Shown here: in pieces, positions 49,482 through 61,073 of the stretch
How the letters are laid out: each line of letters starts with the position of its first letter
How positions within the stretch are numbered: position 1 is the stretch's first letter
NCBI GenBank assembly: GCA_022818135.1
Contig: JAFMSR010000015.1
Span: 3,459,859 to 3,523,858, forward strand
From: Saxidomus purpurata
Taxonomy: Eukaryota > Mollusca > Bivalvia > Venerida > Veneridae
Length of the DNA: 64,000 nucleotides
Direction: 5' to 3'
The notes under the pieces: generated by a model
The model's input: only the letters and a program-made list of their open reading frames with translations
What the model was told of the DNA's origin: nothing
Database searches by the model: none
Program-made: the position numbers and the translations under genes

Positions 49482-49613
49482 TACAATAAACTCTGTAGAT
49501 CTATATATCGACTCTGGATATACAGAAATTTTGGATATAAGGAACACATTTTCTCTGCGAAGATTGTTTCTTTATTTTATATAAAATGGTTTATGGATAT
49601 AACAAACTACAGA
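49482..49613. mobile_element. Pogo-like MITE, truncated in copy B
   Basis: The left end (tacaataaactctgtag) is present. The right end is lost in a deletion of about 2 kb relative to A that ends in the AC microsatellite. Confidence 0.45.
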
Positions 49614-50659
49614 ATCACACACACACACGCACGCACGCACGCTCGCTCGCGCGCGCACCAAAGATTCTGAAGTTTATCAGGAACAAATTAAATGTTCTAT
49701 TTTTGCCAAAAGATTCTAAAATTTAACTCATTTACAAAATATATAGTCTAGATACAACAGATCTGCACAAAACCTTTGAACACAAATATAGAGACATAAA
49801 AAGATGTTCACAAAATCGTAAAGTAATACTGTTTAAAAATAATGGAGTGTTATACAAGACTTGTTCTTGAAGTTAAACAAGTTACCACATTTTGTCCATT
49901 TTAATAAAAATGAAGGAGTTACATTCATTTATGCAACTTTATTGCCTTATCAAATATTTCCCTCCAGGATTATATGAATACATTTACATAATGCTAATCA
50001 ATTTATTCTATAAAACGTATAAAATATAAATTCGAAATAAAATGACATTTCAAATAGTTTATACTGCTGATTCATAATCTGATGTTACAAAATTTTTACA
50101 ACCTTCATTAGAGCCATGTGCAAATCTAAATAGCACTCTGTAGATACATAAACATGGTAACCATTTTCTTCAAATTAATTTCAATATGTTTTTCTCACCT
50201 TTCTTTAAAGTTACAATATTATCTTAAAAAGAAGTCCCGCATACAGCTTACGATTATAACATTTCTGCTTTTGTTCAGGGCAAAATATTTTTTTGTTCAG
50301 AGCAAAATAAACTTTTTCTAAGGAAAATTCAAATTCATAATCCTACATAAATCACAGTTAATCTATAAACATCAAAGCCAAGAGTTGACATAATTTGAAT
50401 GGGATCTATTATTCTAAATCTTTAAACCAAAACATACGGACATGTTAATATCTGCCCTAACAAACACTTATTATTGTACACAAGTAATAATTACACTCAG
50501 ATATTAAAAAAAAATTTCACACTGTATGTACAAAAGTAGGGAAAACTGCACCTTTGCAACACATGGAAACATTATTTATATGAGGGAAGACAAAACTTTC
50601 TAAATCTTATAAACGTTTGAGAGTTTCTCCATCACATTGCCTCTTGAAGACACGAAACA

Positions 50660-50737
50660 TCAGTATGGCATTTTACTCTGTAGCTTGTATTCTTTGTTTG
50701 GCTTTGTAATGATCACCTTAACCTCGTTCTTCTCTGG
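50660..50737 (-). CDS. Gene N2 exon 4 (terminal)
   Basis: 26 codons including TGA. Acceptor tttttcag|CCAGAG; the native intron end 'ttcaactatgatttatac' is kept here and lost in N1. Confidence 0.75.
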   Translation of the reverse strand, partial: PEKNEVKVIITKPNKEYKLQSKMPY

Positions 50738-53700
50738 CTGAAAAATGTATAAATCATAGTTGAAGTAAATGTTTTATGCTAAGCGAGCATATTTCAACAA
50801 GTTCTTCGTCTGTTCACCAATGCTATACACTAAGTCTACGAGGGACTAATTTGTTTTGGTGTCTAGAGAGTAATTGCTGTGAAAACATTTCTATTTGTGT
50901 TAAAACAATGATAAGCGTATAAATAAGTAGATCAATTTTTTCCAAACAAACAGTAAAAAGAGTTATCAGTAGGACAGCGCGCTCCATTTTTTAAGTGCTT
51001 GCCAATAAAACAAAATTTTGGCAAATAAGGATCTGTATAAGGAAGGGCCACAAGTAGCAAGACATGAAGTCAAATGTTATCAAACTTAATTGTTTGATAT
51101 CCCTGAATACTACAGCAAAGTTTTTTATTAATACTTTAAGTAGTTACATTTGTAATGATATCATTATGTACATGATAGTAAAAGTTGCATACAAAACTTA
51201 AAGTAGGAATACAGATAGATGTCATGATAGTACATCAGTATTCCAACTTTCAAAGTAATATCTCAAACGGTCAACAAGTGGACATTTTCGAAACGTCGAG
51301 CTAAAACGGTAGTTATAGACATATAAAATATATATTTAATTCAACCTAGAAATCAAAATAAGCTTTTAATTCACAGTGGCATAAGCAAAGAAAACATGAT
51401 AACATTCAAAGTCCTTTAAATCAACAGATAATTAAGATTCTTTTTAAATCAACAGATGATCAAAGATTCCTTTAAATCAATAGGTGATTAATGTTTCAAC
51501 ACGAGTTAAATTGATATATCAATGTATTTGAAACAGTGGTGTTTATATAGACTAATTAGATAGAACTTGATTACTAAATAGCCCTTCAGGCACATTGATA
51601 AAGCATTGAACTACTGCTTTAAACAGTCTGACATGTAATATTCCAATTATTCAAGATCCTGATGATGGCCAAACATGATTGAATCCGATCAATACATTAA
51701 ATAAGATGTTGATGTCACTCCACCAATTATTGTTATTCTAGAAAAAGTACACGGGCACTAAACTTTACGCGGTCATCCAATGACTTGTTTTGATGTTATA
51801 CTGGTAACAAAGTTTGCTCAACACAAGATAGATTGTATAACAATGAGAAACTTACTTTGCAATTCACAGCGCCGCTTCCAACGTCAATATTGGGTACTTT
51901 AAGTTCATACATTTTGCCGTCCATGTTAGCTGTTACAACCAAAGTGCTGAAAGACAGTAAGCTTACATTAGTCTGGTCATGTAAATTTAGCAAATTACAA
52001 CTTGCAATCATTTCACACAAATTCTCTTTTCTGATTGGTTATTTCTGCCCTAGCGCCCGCTGTTCATAACACAATGAACGCAGGTAGTACGTATTCATAG
52101 CTTCTCATTAATATTCATGACGTGCTACTTTTTCATTCTTAAAATCGTGTACGGATTCAGAGCATGTCACCAAACAAAAACACTTTGAGAAGTAAAAAGG
52201 AATAGTGTTTCTCACCTATGAGATACATATTTTCGCGCATTTACCGGTGATAGATAACCTTATCTCTCATCGCTGCTGGACTATTGTTACGTTTATTATA
52301 AGTAGCCAGCGCATCAAGTAAACATCGAAAAATGACTGTAAAAGTTTTATTTTTGAAATAAACATAGGGTTATGGGTATTCATTTTCTCAGTTAGATCAT
52401 TTCCTATCCATCTATAGCAGTTTTGAAGTAAAATTCGCGAAAAAGTTGATTTTCTTTTTTTTATCCCCATCCTGTATTTACACTTATTTCTTCTTACTTG
52501 TGTGAAAATGCGATTCAAACGGTGAGAAAATAAATCTACTATGTCCATTGAGTTGTGGATAAGGAAATCCCACCCTCGGATTGAGATATGTCCAAAAAAA
52601 GTTTGTTCCACAGCTGGTTGCCGTCCCCCATTTGCATTATGCTAATGAGTAGTTATGGCGTTATGACAACCAAATTAATGCGCGACGTAATATTATTGGC
52701 AATGATTATGCGCTATATTTATTGCATGTAGTTTCGATTAAAAAGCAACTTAAAGGGTATTTTGCATACAAACTTACCTTTATTTCCGCCAGTTATATTA
52801 TCTTTCTTGTTATTTTAAGGGCTATACGGAATTTTACATCCAAAGACATCTTTGGACTTTAAATATCAGTAAAGCATGAACATAAACTGGCTTAAAATCC
52901 AATTGGTTTACAACTTACAAAAGCTTAAACTTACTTATTAGTGACCATAGCATTAGCGGAGTGACGTGATGCATTAAACCCATCCAGGCGACATTTCAGC
53001 TTTGCCTCACTGTCATTTTCGTTGATTGTACCTAAATATACATTGTCCATATTTTAAAAAACGTGTTCATATAGCTTTCTTAACATCTCAGGCTGTCTGA
53101 ATAACTGTTCTTCCTACTTTTATGTGAACAGTGTTGCAGTCAGTCATCAATATCTTTCTTTAAATGAGCATTATGTTAACATAACTTGGAAATCTACAGT
53201 AAAACCAGTCTTATTTGGCATTTAGTCTTAACATAAAACCCTAGGGGAGGCGCGGAAGTCGACCGGTTAACGTTTGGAATACCAACACGGTGTCCAGTTT
53301 GAATACCGGCTGGCTTACTAGAAATTTTAGAAAGGCTTTTCATTCTTTCCCATCCAGCTAGAGATGAACTGGTTAAAGACAAAAATCATATGTTTGCATT
53401 GGATAAAACTAGAGCTGTCCGTAGAACAGTGTGCTCGACTTTTTTAGTGCTTGCCAATAAAACAAAATTAGTATTTAAATTAAATAGAATTAATGTATAT
53501 ACAAGGACCACAAGTAGTGGGATATCAAGTCAAGAGTTATCAAACTTAAATGATTGTTATCCTTGAATTCTACAGTAAAGTTTGAAATTAAAACTTCAAC
53601 TGGTTAATGATGTGTGTGCATATGACAGAGTTACCTTCTCCTGCCTTTGTTTGGGGATAATGATGGTTAACATGTTTTCTCACTTTCAAAGAAATATCTC

Positions 53701-54553
53701 GAACAGTTTAGTCAAAAAGCAGACTGGTACGAAAAACTAAACCGAGATTCTGTCGATAAAGGGCCTTAATTTAAAACAAAATCCTTGGTAGAATTACCTC
53801 CTCTTGTCTACAGATGGGGATGATGATGCAAACAAGTATTTAAAGTTTCAAATCAATATATCAAAGGGTTAAGTCAATAAGTGGATTTTACCCGGTTGGA
53901 TAGATCCCCTTTTCTTCGAAAAGTTGAGCTAAAAATGAGTAGTTTATTTCACCAGGTGTGCTAGTGTTTATCTTCACCTTAAAGCACGCACATGTCAAAA
54001 CATTGAACGATTAGCCCTATGTGCGTCCTTGAAATCTGGACAATTTCCGGTTGTTTGTAAACATCATTGACATTTTTTCTCTGTCGGGGCAGTTTCTACA
54101 TATTTGTCCCCAAAAACTTTCGCCATTGGCTTCATTTACTTTCAGAAATGTCGCATTAAGTGTCATTGACGACCGACAGCACGACCCTTTTATTAATGAG
54201 TGGATGGCATTTTATGTTAATGTTTTATTTTGACGGCCTTATTTAAGGTACATGTGAGCCAGTACCTTTCGTCAGCAAAAATAAAAAGTTGTCACATTTG
54301 TTTGAATTTTGGTAAAAACTGAATATTATAACAATCATTTTAGAAAATGTACAAAGTATACTGTTTTAAAATAACATATAGAACCAAAACTGTCATGTTC
54401 ATGATATTATGCATTTGCAAAATATAAAGAGATGAAATAAAAATTCAACATACGACGTATAGTCAGTGATCCTAATAGCTCACTCCGACACTTTGTGCCA
54501 GGTGAGCTAAATAGTCATAAGCGTTACTTACTGCTATTGAATCTCCAGCTCAT
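50660..54553 (-). CDS. Gene N2: four-exon gene for an unrecognised 95-residue protein (compact copy)
   Basis: Exons are 54532-54553, 52935-53031, 51856-51946 and 50660-50737, with the same lengths and phases as N1 and GT/AG introns throughout. The product begins MSWRFNSS and carries TINENDSEAKLKCRLDGF, then TLVVTANMDGKMYELKVPN and KNEVKVIITKPNKEYKL, ending SKMPY. It differs from N1 by 9 residues on my hand count (for example Cys8Ser, Tyr to Cys at the end of exon 3, and a Lys/Glu swap at the start of exon 4). The whole gene spans 3.9 kb and lacks the retroelement and exon 3 duplication seen in N1. Upstream of its first exon the sequence switches within about 30 bp to copy C material, so its promoter region differs from N0 and N1. 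The function is unknown; an HSP20/CS-like fold is a guess. Confidence 0.65.
50955..51310. repeat. Modular repeat family 2, internally deleted
   Basis: Paralog of 24944-25282, in N2 intron 3. Confidence 0.7.
51856..51946 (-). CDS. Gene N2 exon 3
   Basis: 91 nt with intact acceptor (ctttcag) and donor (GTAAG), encoding TLVVTANMDGKMYEL...AVNCK. Confidence 0.75.
52935..53031 (-). CDS. Gene N2 exon 2
   Basis: 97 nt, acceptor atatttag|GTACAATC and donor AATAA|GTAAGT, encoding TINENDSEAKLK...AMVTN. Confidence 0.75.
53246..53370 (+). repeat. tRNA-derived SINE remnant, copy B
   Basis: Paralog of 28591-28720, in N2 intron 1. Confidence 0.5.
53410..53936. repeat. Modular repeat family 2, in N2 intron 1
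   Basis: Paralog of 28752-29276; starts agagctgtccgtagaacag, ends aagttgagctaaaaat. Confidence 0.75.
54470..54512. repeat. 3' end fragment of modular repeat family 1
   Basis: atagctcactccgacacttt ... aggtgagctaa is the closing segment of the family, here alone, about 15 bp from the N2 exon 1 donor. Confidence 0.6.
54532..54553 (-). CDS. Gene N2 exon 1
   Basis: MSWRFNS plus one base, donor GTAAGT. Sequence before the ATG (ctgccgac) still resembles N0/N1 for about 30 bp and then changes to copy C sequence near 54,580. Confidence 0.6.
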
Positions 54554-55135
54554 GTCGGCAGTTTTCTTTAAACAAAACTGAAGTCGAAACATGGATTTCG
54601 AATTGTCCAGCTAAAACTAAGTTTATGTCACACTTGACAATACCGCGTAAGTGTTCAAAGGGAAACAACTTTTATAAAAAAAATATCTGTACAAAAATCT
54701 TAGATTTCTAATGCTGGTTCAGATATATTAAAGACGTTCTGGCCAATGGATTCAAAAACAGAAGCAAAGGCCATGGAAGTTCAATTTGTTTTAACATTGA
54801 ACATTTCTTACTTTCCGGTTCAATATAGATGTAAAAGTAAGTGCATGATTTCTGCATGGCAAAAGTTTCAATTGCCATGATTTTTTCTGAAAAAAATCAT
54901 TTTTCAGAATTTATCTGGGTGCGTGCAAACCATGTGATACACACCAAAAATGCAGGAGACTCAGAAAAACACTTCAATTTTCATTTATTGTTTTATTCAC
55001 AATGCTGTTACATGATTCACAACATACCATGATATTATATTCGAGTATATAAAGAAACATTTTACAAAAGTCACTATACATATAATTTGCATAATTTGTT
55101 CTAATGACAATATTTCGATCTAATTAAAGTACACA

Positions 55136-56504
55136 AACAAGAGGTCCAAGATGGCCCTATATCGCCCACATGAGACCAACTTATGATCATATGTGACCAA
55201 ACTTCAACCCTAAACTATTATCATAAACACAAACATTATGTCTGACCTTGATAAGACAAACATTTTGATCAATTTACGTGATGATTGGCTATAAAATGTT
55301 ACTTATAGAGTTCCTCCAAAGCTCTACTCGGAACTGACCTTATGACCAAGGTTTTAATCCAAGGTGATTCACAAAGACATTCTGACCAATTTTCATGATA
55401 ATTGGGTTATGAATGGAACCTATATGGCACGCACAATGTTTTTAACTGGATGACCTAGTTTTTGACCTCCAATGACCCATATTTCAAAGCAACCTTAATT
55501 TTATTAAGACAATCATTCTGACCAAATTTCATTAAGATCCAATAATAAATTCAACCTTTATTGTGTACACAAGGTTTTCCAATTAATTGACCCCGTGACC
55601 TAGTTTCCCAGATGATCCATACTCAAACTCAATCTAGATTACATCAAGATAATCATTCTGACCAAATTTCATGATAATTCAACGAGAAATGTAACTTTAT
55701 TGTATAAATAAGGGTTTTTATGATTCGACCCAATGACTTAGTTTTTGACCCAAGATAAATAACATTCAAATTCGATCTAGATTTTATCACGGCTGTAATT
55801 CTGACCAAGTTTCATGAAAATCCAATGAAAAAACAACTTCTATTGCATACACATGTTTTTTCTATGATTTGACCCCATGACCTAGTTTTTAAACCATGAT
55901 GACCCATGTCCGAACTCGATCTAAATTTTACCAAGGCTGTCATTTTGAAAAATTTAATGAAGATCAAACGAAAAATGTAACTCTATTGCATACACAAGGT
56001 TTTTCTATGATTTGACCCTGTGACCTAGTTTTTGACCCCAGGCGACCCATATGCAAACTCAGTCAAGATAGTCATTCTGACCAAACTTCATGAAGATCAA
56101 GGGAAAAATGCAACCACCATTGCACAAGGCTTTTCTATGATTTGACCGGGTGACCTAGTTATTGACTACAAATGACACATATTCAAACTCGACCTGAATT
56201 TCATTAAGTCAATCATACTGACTAAGTTTCAAAAAGATCAAATGAAAATTGCAACACATATTGCATACACAAGGTTTTTCTATGACTTGATCCCGTGACC
56301 TAGTTTTTGACCCTAGATGACCCATATTCGAACTCGACCTAGATTACATCAAGGCATTCATTCTGACCAAGTTTCATGAAAATCCAATGAAAAATGCAGT
56401 CTCTATTGCTTACACAAGGTTAAGTGTGGACAAACGACAGACGACAGACACCAGGCGATCACAATGCTCACCTTGAACATTTTGTGCTCAGGTGAGCTAA
56501 AAAT
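55136..56504. repeat. Modular repeat family 1, longest member
   Basis: At least seven modules. The phrase attctgaccaa or its variants recurs at about 55515, 55655, 55798, 55941, 56073, 56214 and 56359, a spacing of 132-145 bp. The tail is gacaaacgacagacgacagac, then gctcaggtgagctaaaaat. Confidence 0.85.
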
Positions 56505-56632
56505 ACAAATACATTGTAGTAACTTATAATTAAACCATAACCATTTCAATAGGATTTCTTCATAGAAAATAAAAAAACAGTAAACTTTGAAAAGCATTTT
56601 ACATAAAACAAAAATTAAAAAAAACAAGAGCT

Positions 56633-57476
56633 GTCCCTCATAAGCGGCGAATGCCCCCGAAAGAGGTGTCTCACAGTCTGTGTCCTCTCCATGTGCTCAA
56701 CAATTTTGCCATGTTATTTTAAAATCCTTCCATGCATAACAGAGTTACCATGCATACAGTATTCTAAGTGTGACCTAGAACGTTGAAGAAGGAACGTGGG
56801 TCTTGCACGCGACACATCGTCTTGATGTGCTGAACCTGTGTGCCAAGTTATTCTACATTCAATCAATACATGACAAAGTCACAGTCTGGACACGAATGCG
56901 TGCATATATAAAGGATTCTATTACTTTCAAACTCTTAGTACGACCTTGACCTTTGAGGTATGGACGCGAGTTTTACATGCGACACACCGTCTCGATGTGC
57001 TGAATATTTGTGCAAAACTATTTTAAAATCCTTCAATGCATGACAAAGTTACAGTCCGGACACGAATGTATGTATATATACAGGATTCCATGACCTATAA
57101 TCACCATAAAGTGTGACCTTGACCTTTGCGGTAGAGACGTGGGTCTTGCACATGACACATCATCTTGATGTGCTGAACATTTGTGCAAAGTTGTTTTAAA
57201 ATCAATCAATACATGACAAAAATACAGTCCTGACACGAATGTGTGTATATATACAGGATTCTATTACTTTTGAACTCTTAGTGTGACCTTGACCTTCGAG
57301 GTATGGACGTGGGTTTTGCACGTGACACGTCGCCTTGATGTGCTGAACATTTGTGCCAACTTATTTTAAAATCCTTCAATACATGACAAAGTTACAGCCC
57401 GAAAAAATGTTAGTACGGACGGACAGACAAGACTGACGGCGCGCTTTTAATATGCCACCCTTCGGGGGCATAAAAA
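56633..57476. repeat. Modular repeat family 5, inserted in copy C only
   Basis: It starts gagctgtccctcataagcgg and ends atgccacccttcgggggcat. The ends carry inverted tgcccccgaa / ttcgggggca. There are about four modules, with tgaccttgacctt or a close variant at 56941, 57113 and 57284 (171-172 bp apart). A (17,100) and B (46,440) are continuous across the site. Confidence 0.8.
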
Positions 57477-58079
57477 CGTTTTTAAAAAATAATTACAAAG
57501 AAATATGAGTTGTCTTTTAAAGTTGTATTACCCATTAAACTGGCAATTATCTTTTTGAAAAAAATTATATGTCTTGAAAACGAGTTATACTGAGTAACTT
57601 CTCCCATTGATCGGTACAGTGAAGTTCCCATTATAAAACCACCTTTAGGGCCTGACAAAAAAAAGATCTTTTATTGATACCATTTTACTGTAAAATCGGT
57701 CATTTGGTTCCAAAATGTTTGGTCTTAATATCGCAACTTCACTATATAACTGAAAATTTACGCAGCAGAAATGAAGGATTTAGCTGTTAAACGTTTCTTC
57801 CTCCACTTCATGGGAATAAAACTGTTCTATATACATGTAATTTGGCTATAACAATGGCAATGTCAATTACTGTAGGAGTATTTTAAGAGTCTAAAACTAT
57901 GATGGTCACTTCTAAAGGTAATTTTGCTATCAATGAGAAATGCATTTAGATGAAAGAATAATGAATTCTAGACTAAGCGTAGAAGCGTCATTTATTACCA
58001 AATCTCAGCAGGGTAACACATTTTGAGACACTTAAATGATAAAACTATTATAAGACATGTTTACCAAGTTGAAATGAAG

Positions 58080-59120
58080 ATCAGGTTCAGCAAACATAGT
58101 ATCATGACCTATGACCTCTAAATGGTACTTAGGCCACAGACCTCTAAATGTTAATTGACCTTACGCCAGGAGAGGTGTAGCCACGCCCACCGAAATCAAG
58201 GGGCACTACTCCTGCGAAGTCCGACAAACACAGGAAACGCTCAAACAGATCCCTATTGAACGAAGTCTAAAATCATTATTTTTATTTCTATATTCGATAA
58301 TATTAACTGTACTATGATCCTTTTGATGATTTCAAAAATAAATCTATAAAAGAAAAACTTAAATTGTAAATTTAGTTTTACAGAGGAGGGGGGGGGGTCA
58401 GAATTATCGAAAACGCGTGTGGATTATGGTTATTTGCATATGGGTTGCAATCATTTGCATTTTTATGAAATGTTATTTCAATTAGCATCATTTAATCTAC
58501 GGTAGCATTATTATGTCCGCTGCGCATTAATTATCAAAAACACTTCAAAGAGGCTTTAACAGTATACTGTCAATTGAAAATCTCTTAAAGATTAGATATT
58601 GACAAGCATTTTATTAACGTGTGTCATCAAATAAAGTAACTGTGTGGCCATGGTTTCTAATTTTGTATTTCGTGGAAGACTTTATTTTTGTATGCGGTTC
58701 TGTGAGCTGGGTCGTGCTATTAAAGGAATCTTATGTTTTAGGCAATGTGACACTTCTATAAGTAAAACAAAACCGATAATATACAGTAGAGCATTTCTAA
58801 GCATATATATTTATATTATTTTGATACGACTTCTGACAGATTGTATGTCCAGCTAGAAAAATCATTTATTCATCTAAATTACTTTTTAAATCAAATGTAA
58901 CAGATTCATCGGACTGACTGACTAATTGGAGTCATTTACCCTCGCTACCAGCCGTAGTCATATGACCCAGTGTGGCTTATACTATTATTGTGCACTTATT
59001 ATGAATTTATAATAAGCAAGTCTACTAAAACCTTTCTAATATATGTAAGCACACACACACACACATGATGACACGTTTGATAAGACACACTTTACAAAAC
59101 TTTTTATTAAATCACTCTAC
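58080..59120. other. Noncoding DNA unique to copy C
   Basis: No gene seen; includes a G run (about 58,387-58,397) and a short AC repeat (about 59,050-59,065). The ORF at 58644-58856 has no recognisable features. Confidence 0.5.
58152..58170. repeat. Left 19-bp inverted repeat
   Basis: taattgaccttacgccagg is exactly complementary to 60392-60410. Confidence 0.8.
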
Positions 59121-59121
59121 A

Positions 59122-60094
59122 CGAGCTGTCAGTAGGACAGCGTGCTCGACTTTTTTAGTGCTTGCCAATAAAACAAAACTTTGACAGTTAAGGGCACACA
59201 AGACTTTAACTAGGAATTTCTAAGTACAAATCAAGAAAATTTTTCACAGAGTTATCTTCTTTTGCTTACAGATAGGTCTTACGATGGTACATAAGTACTC
59301 CAACTTTCAAAGTAATATCTCAAATGGTTAAGTTAACAAGTGGACAAGAATGAAAATTTTAACTGAGTTTCTACGTCAAAAAGGGCCATAATTCAAATAA
59401 AATCATTGACAGAATTACCTTCTCCTGCCCATGTTTGGGAATCATGATGGTAAACAAGTATTCCAACTTTTAAATTAATATCTCAAACAGTTCAGTCAAA
59501 ATGTGGACTGGAAAAATTTAACCAAGATTCTAAGTCGATAAAAGGCCTTAATTTTTAAAACAAATCCCCGACTGAGTTACCTTCTCTTGCGTACAGATGG
59601 GGGTAATGAAGTGAAATAGCATTAGAAGTTTCAAAGCAATATCTCAAAGGGTTAAGGCAATAAGTGGATTTTACCCATATTCAATGTATTTTCTAAGTCA
59701 AAAAGGGGCATAATTCTGTCAAAAACCTTGACAGAGTTATGTCCTCTTGTCTGTTGATGAAGGTCGTGATGGTAAACAAGTATGGTTAGTTTCAAAGCAA
59801 TACCTCCAATGGTTTTGAAATAAAGTGAGGTGGTACGAAAAACTTAACCAAGCTCAATACACTTTCTAAGTAAAAAGGGCCATAATTCTGTCAAAAACCT
59901 TGACAGAGTTATGTACTCTTGTCTGTAGATGGAGGTTATGATGGTAAACAGTATGGTAAGTTTCAAAGCCATACCTCTAATACTTTTGAAATAAAGTGGG
60001 GTGGTACGAAAAACTTAACCAAGGTGTGACGCCAACGCCGACGCCGGGGCGAGTAGGATAGCTCCCCTTTTCATAGAAAAGTCGAGCTAAAAAT
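59122..60094. repeat. Modular repeat family 2, best-preserved member
   Basis: It runs from gagctgtcagtaggacagcg to aagtcgagctaaaaat. Five modules begin near 59245, 59409, 59573, 59733 and 59902 (spacing 160-169 bp). gctcgactttt near the start is inverted near the end. A gccaacgccgacgccggggc stretch lies before the end. Confidence 0.85.
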
Positions 60095-60391
60095 GTATGA
60101 AGAGTCACAAAACCACGGACCTAAAAAAAAATAGGGCCGTGACAAAACTCTTAAAATTTAGAAACTAAACCCGTTAACAATAATAATATATGACCTTCGT
60201 GATAAAAAAAAGATTTATTTCTAAGAAATACCCTTCCTTACAGAGAAAATACCAAAAATTTCATGTCCGTCAACGGATGTATTTTGAATGTTTGTCGGAC
60301 AAAATGGCGGCTAGTAACCATATTCGTCACGTGCTGTAGCAGCTAGCTGTTTGATTCGTCTGATAAGAGATTATTATATGTCAATCAAGAA

Positions 60392-60410
60392 CCTGGCGTA
60401 AGGTCAATTA
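60392..60410. repeat. Right 19-bp inverted repeat
   Basis: cctggcgtaaggtcaatta, exact complement of 58152-58170; the 2.2 kb between includes the whole family 2 element. Confidence 0.8.
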
Positions 60411-60419
60411 GGCCACCAA

Positions 60420-60840
60420 CTTCTACATGTGACTTCGGCCTGAAACCACATCATTTGAAACATGGGTTCAGCATGTCTGTAAATGATACTAACATCAGAC
60501 AAAAATTTCATGAAAATCATTCAAGAGGTTTTAGAGACAAAGTCTAATGACCTTGAAACCCGAAGTGTGACCTTGACCATGTGCCATTTTGGGAGATAAG
60601 TCTTTGAACAAAGCTTCAAAAATCCAAAAAGTTAAGAAATTTGACCCTTTGTGGTACAATGACATCGAGTTCTCGCATGAGATTAACTTGTGACCCAATT
60701 TCTCCATTCTTTTGCCAAGGGGATTCTGCCTTTACAAACAACACAAAACACAATCAGCCCGGCCATATAATCAGCTGGATCATGATCTACACAGCTCCCT
60801 ATTCAGACGAAATTTATAGAGCTGACTAGACTGACTGTAG
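60420..60840. repeat. Modular-type repeat fragment
   Basis: It contains 'aaatttcatgaaaatcattcaagaggttttagagac' and 'gtgtgaccttgaccatgtgcc', phrases of the clam-type modular repeats. No coding potential. Confidence 0.4.
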
Positions 60841-60894
60841 GACAAAACCATTTATGGGTTCACTGAAATAACTGACAATCGATTATTTGGGATA

Positions 60895-61073
60895 CAGTAA
60901 ACTCTGTATGTATCGACTCTGGATATACGGAAAATCTGGATACAAGGAACATAATTCTCTACCCAAGATTTTTTCTTTATTTTATATAAAATGGTATATG
61001 GATATTACAAACTGTGTGCATAAAGAACAAATTTAAATGGTCCAAATGAGTTCTTCATTAAGAGAGTTTACTG
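60895..61073. mobile_element. Pogo-like MITE, 179 bp
   Basis: The terminal inverted repeat CAGTAAACTCT is present at both ends and flanked by TA (60893-60894 and 61074-61075), the hallmark of Tc1/mariner/pogo insertion. No transposase. Confidence 0.65.

Larger units (their letters stand above)
34564..54190 (+). repeat. Segmental duplication, copy B (of A 1-29540)
   Basis: It is collinear with A from 1 (gagaaa...tatttggcatttttatattttt) to about 29,540, interrupted by insertions and deletions in both copies. Divergence is uneven: several percent at 34.5-41 kb and 47-54 kb, but about 1% or less around 41.6-46.9 kb. It contains the first exon of N1 and exons 2-4 of N2. Confidence 0.9.

Noticed and set aside
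52267..52611. 114-residue minus ORF in N2 intron 2
   Set aside because: The equivalent A sequence (about 27,240-27,600) has disrupting indels, so there is no sign of coding constraint.
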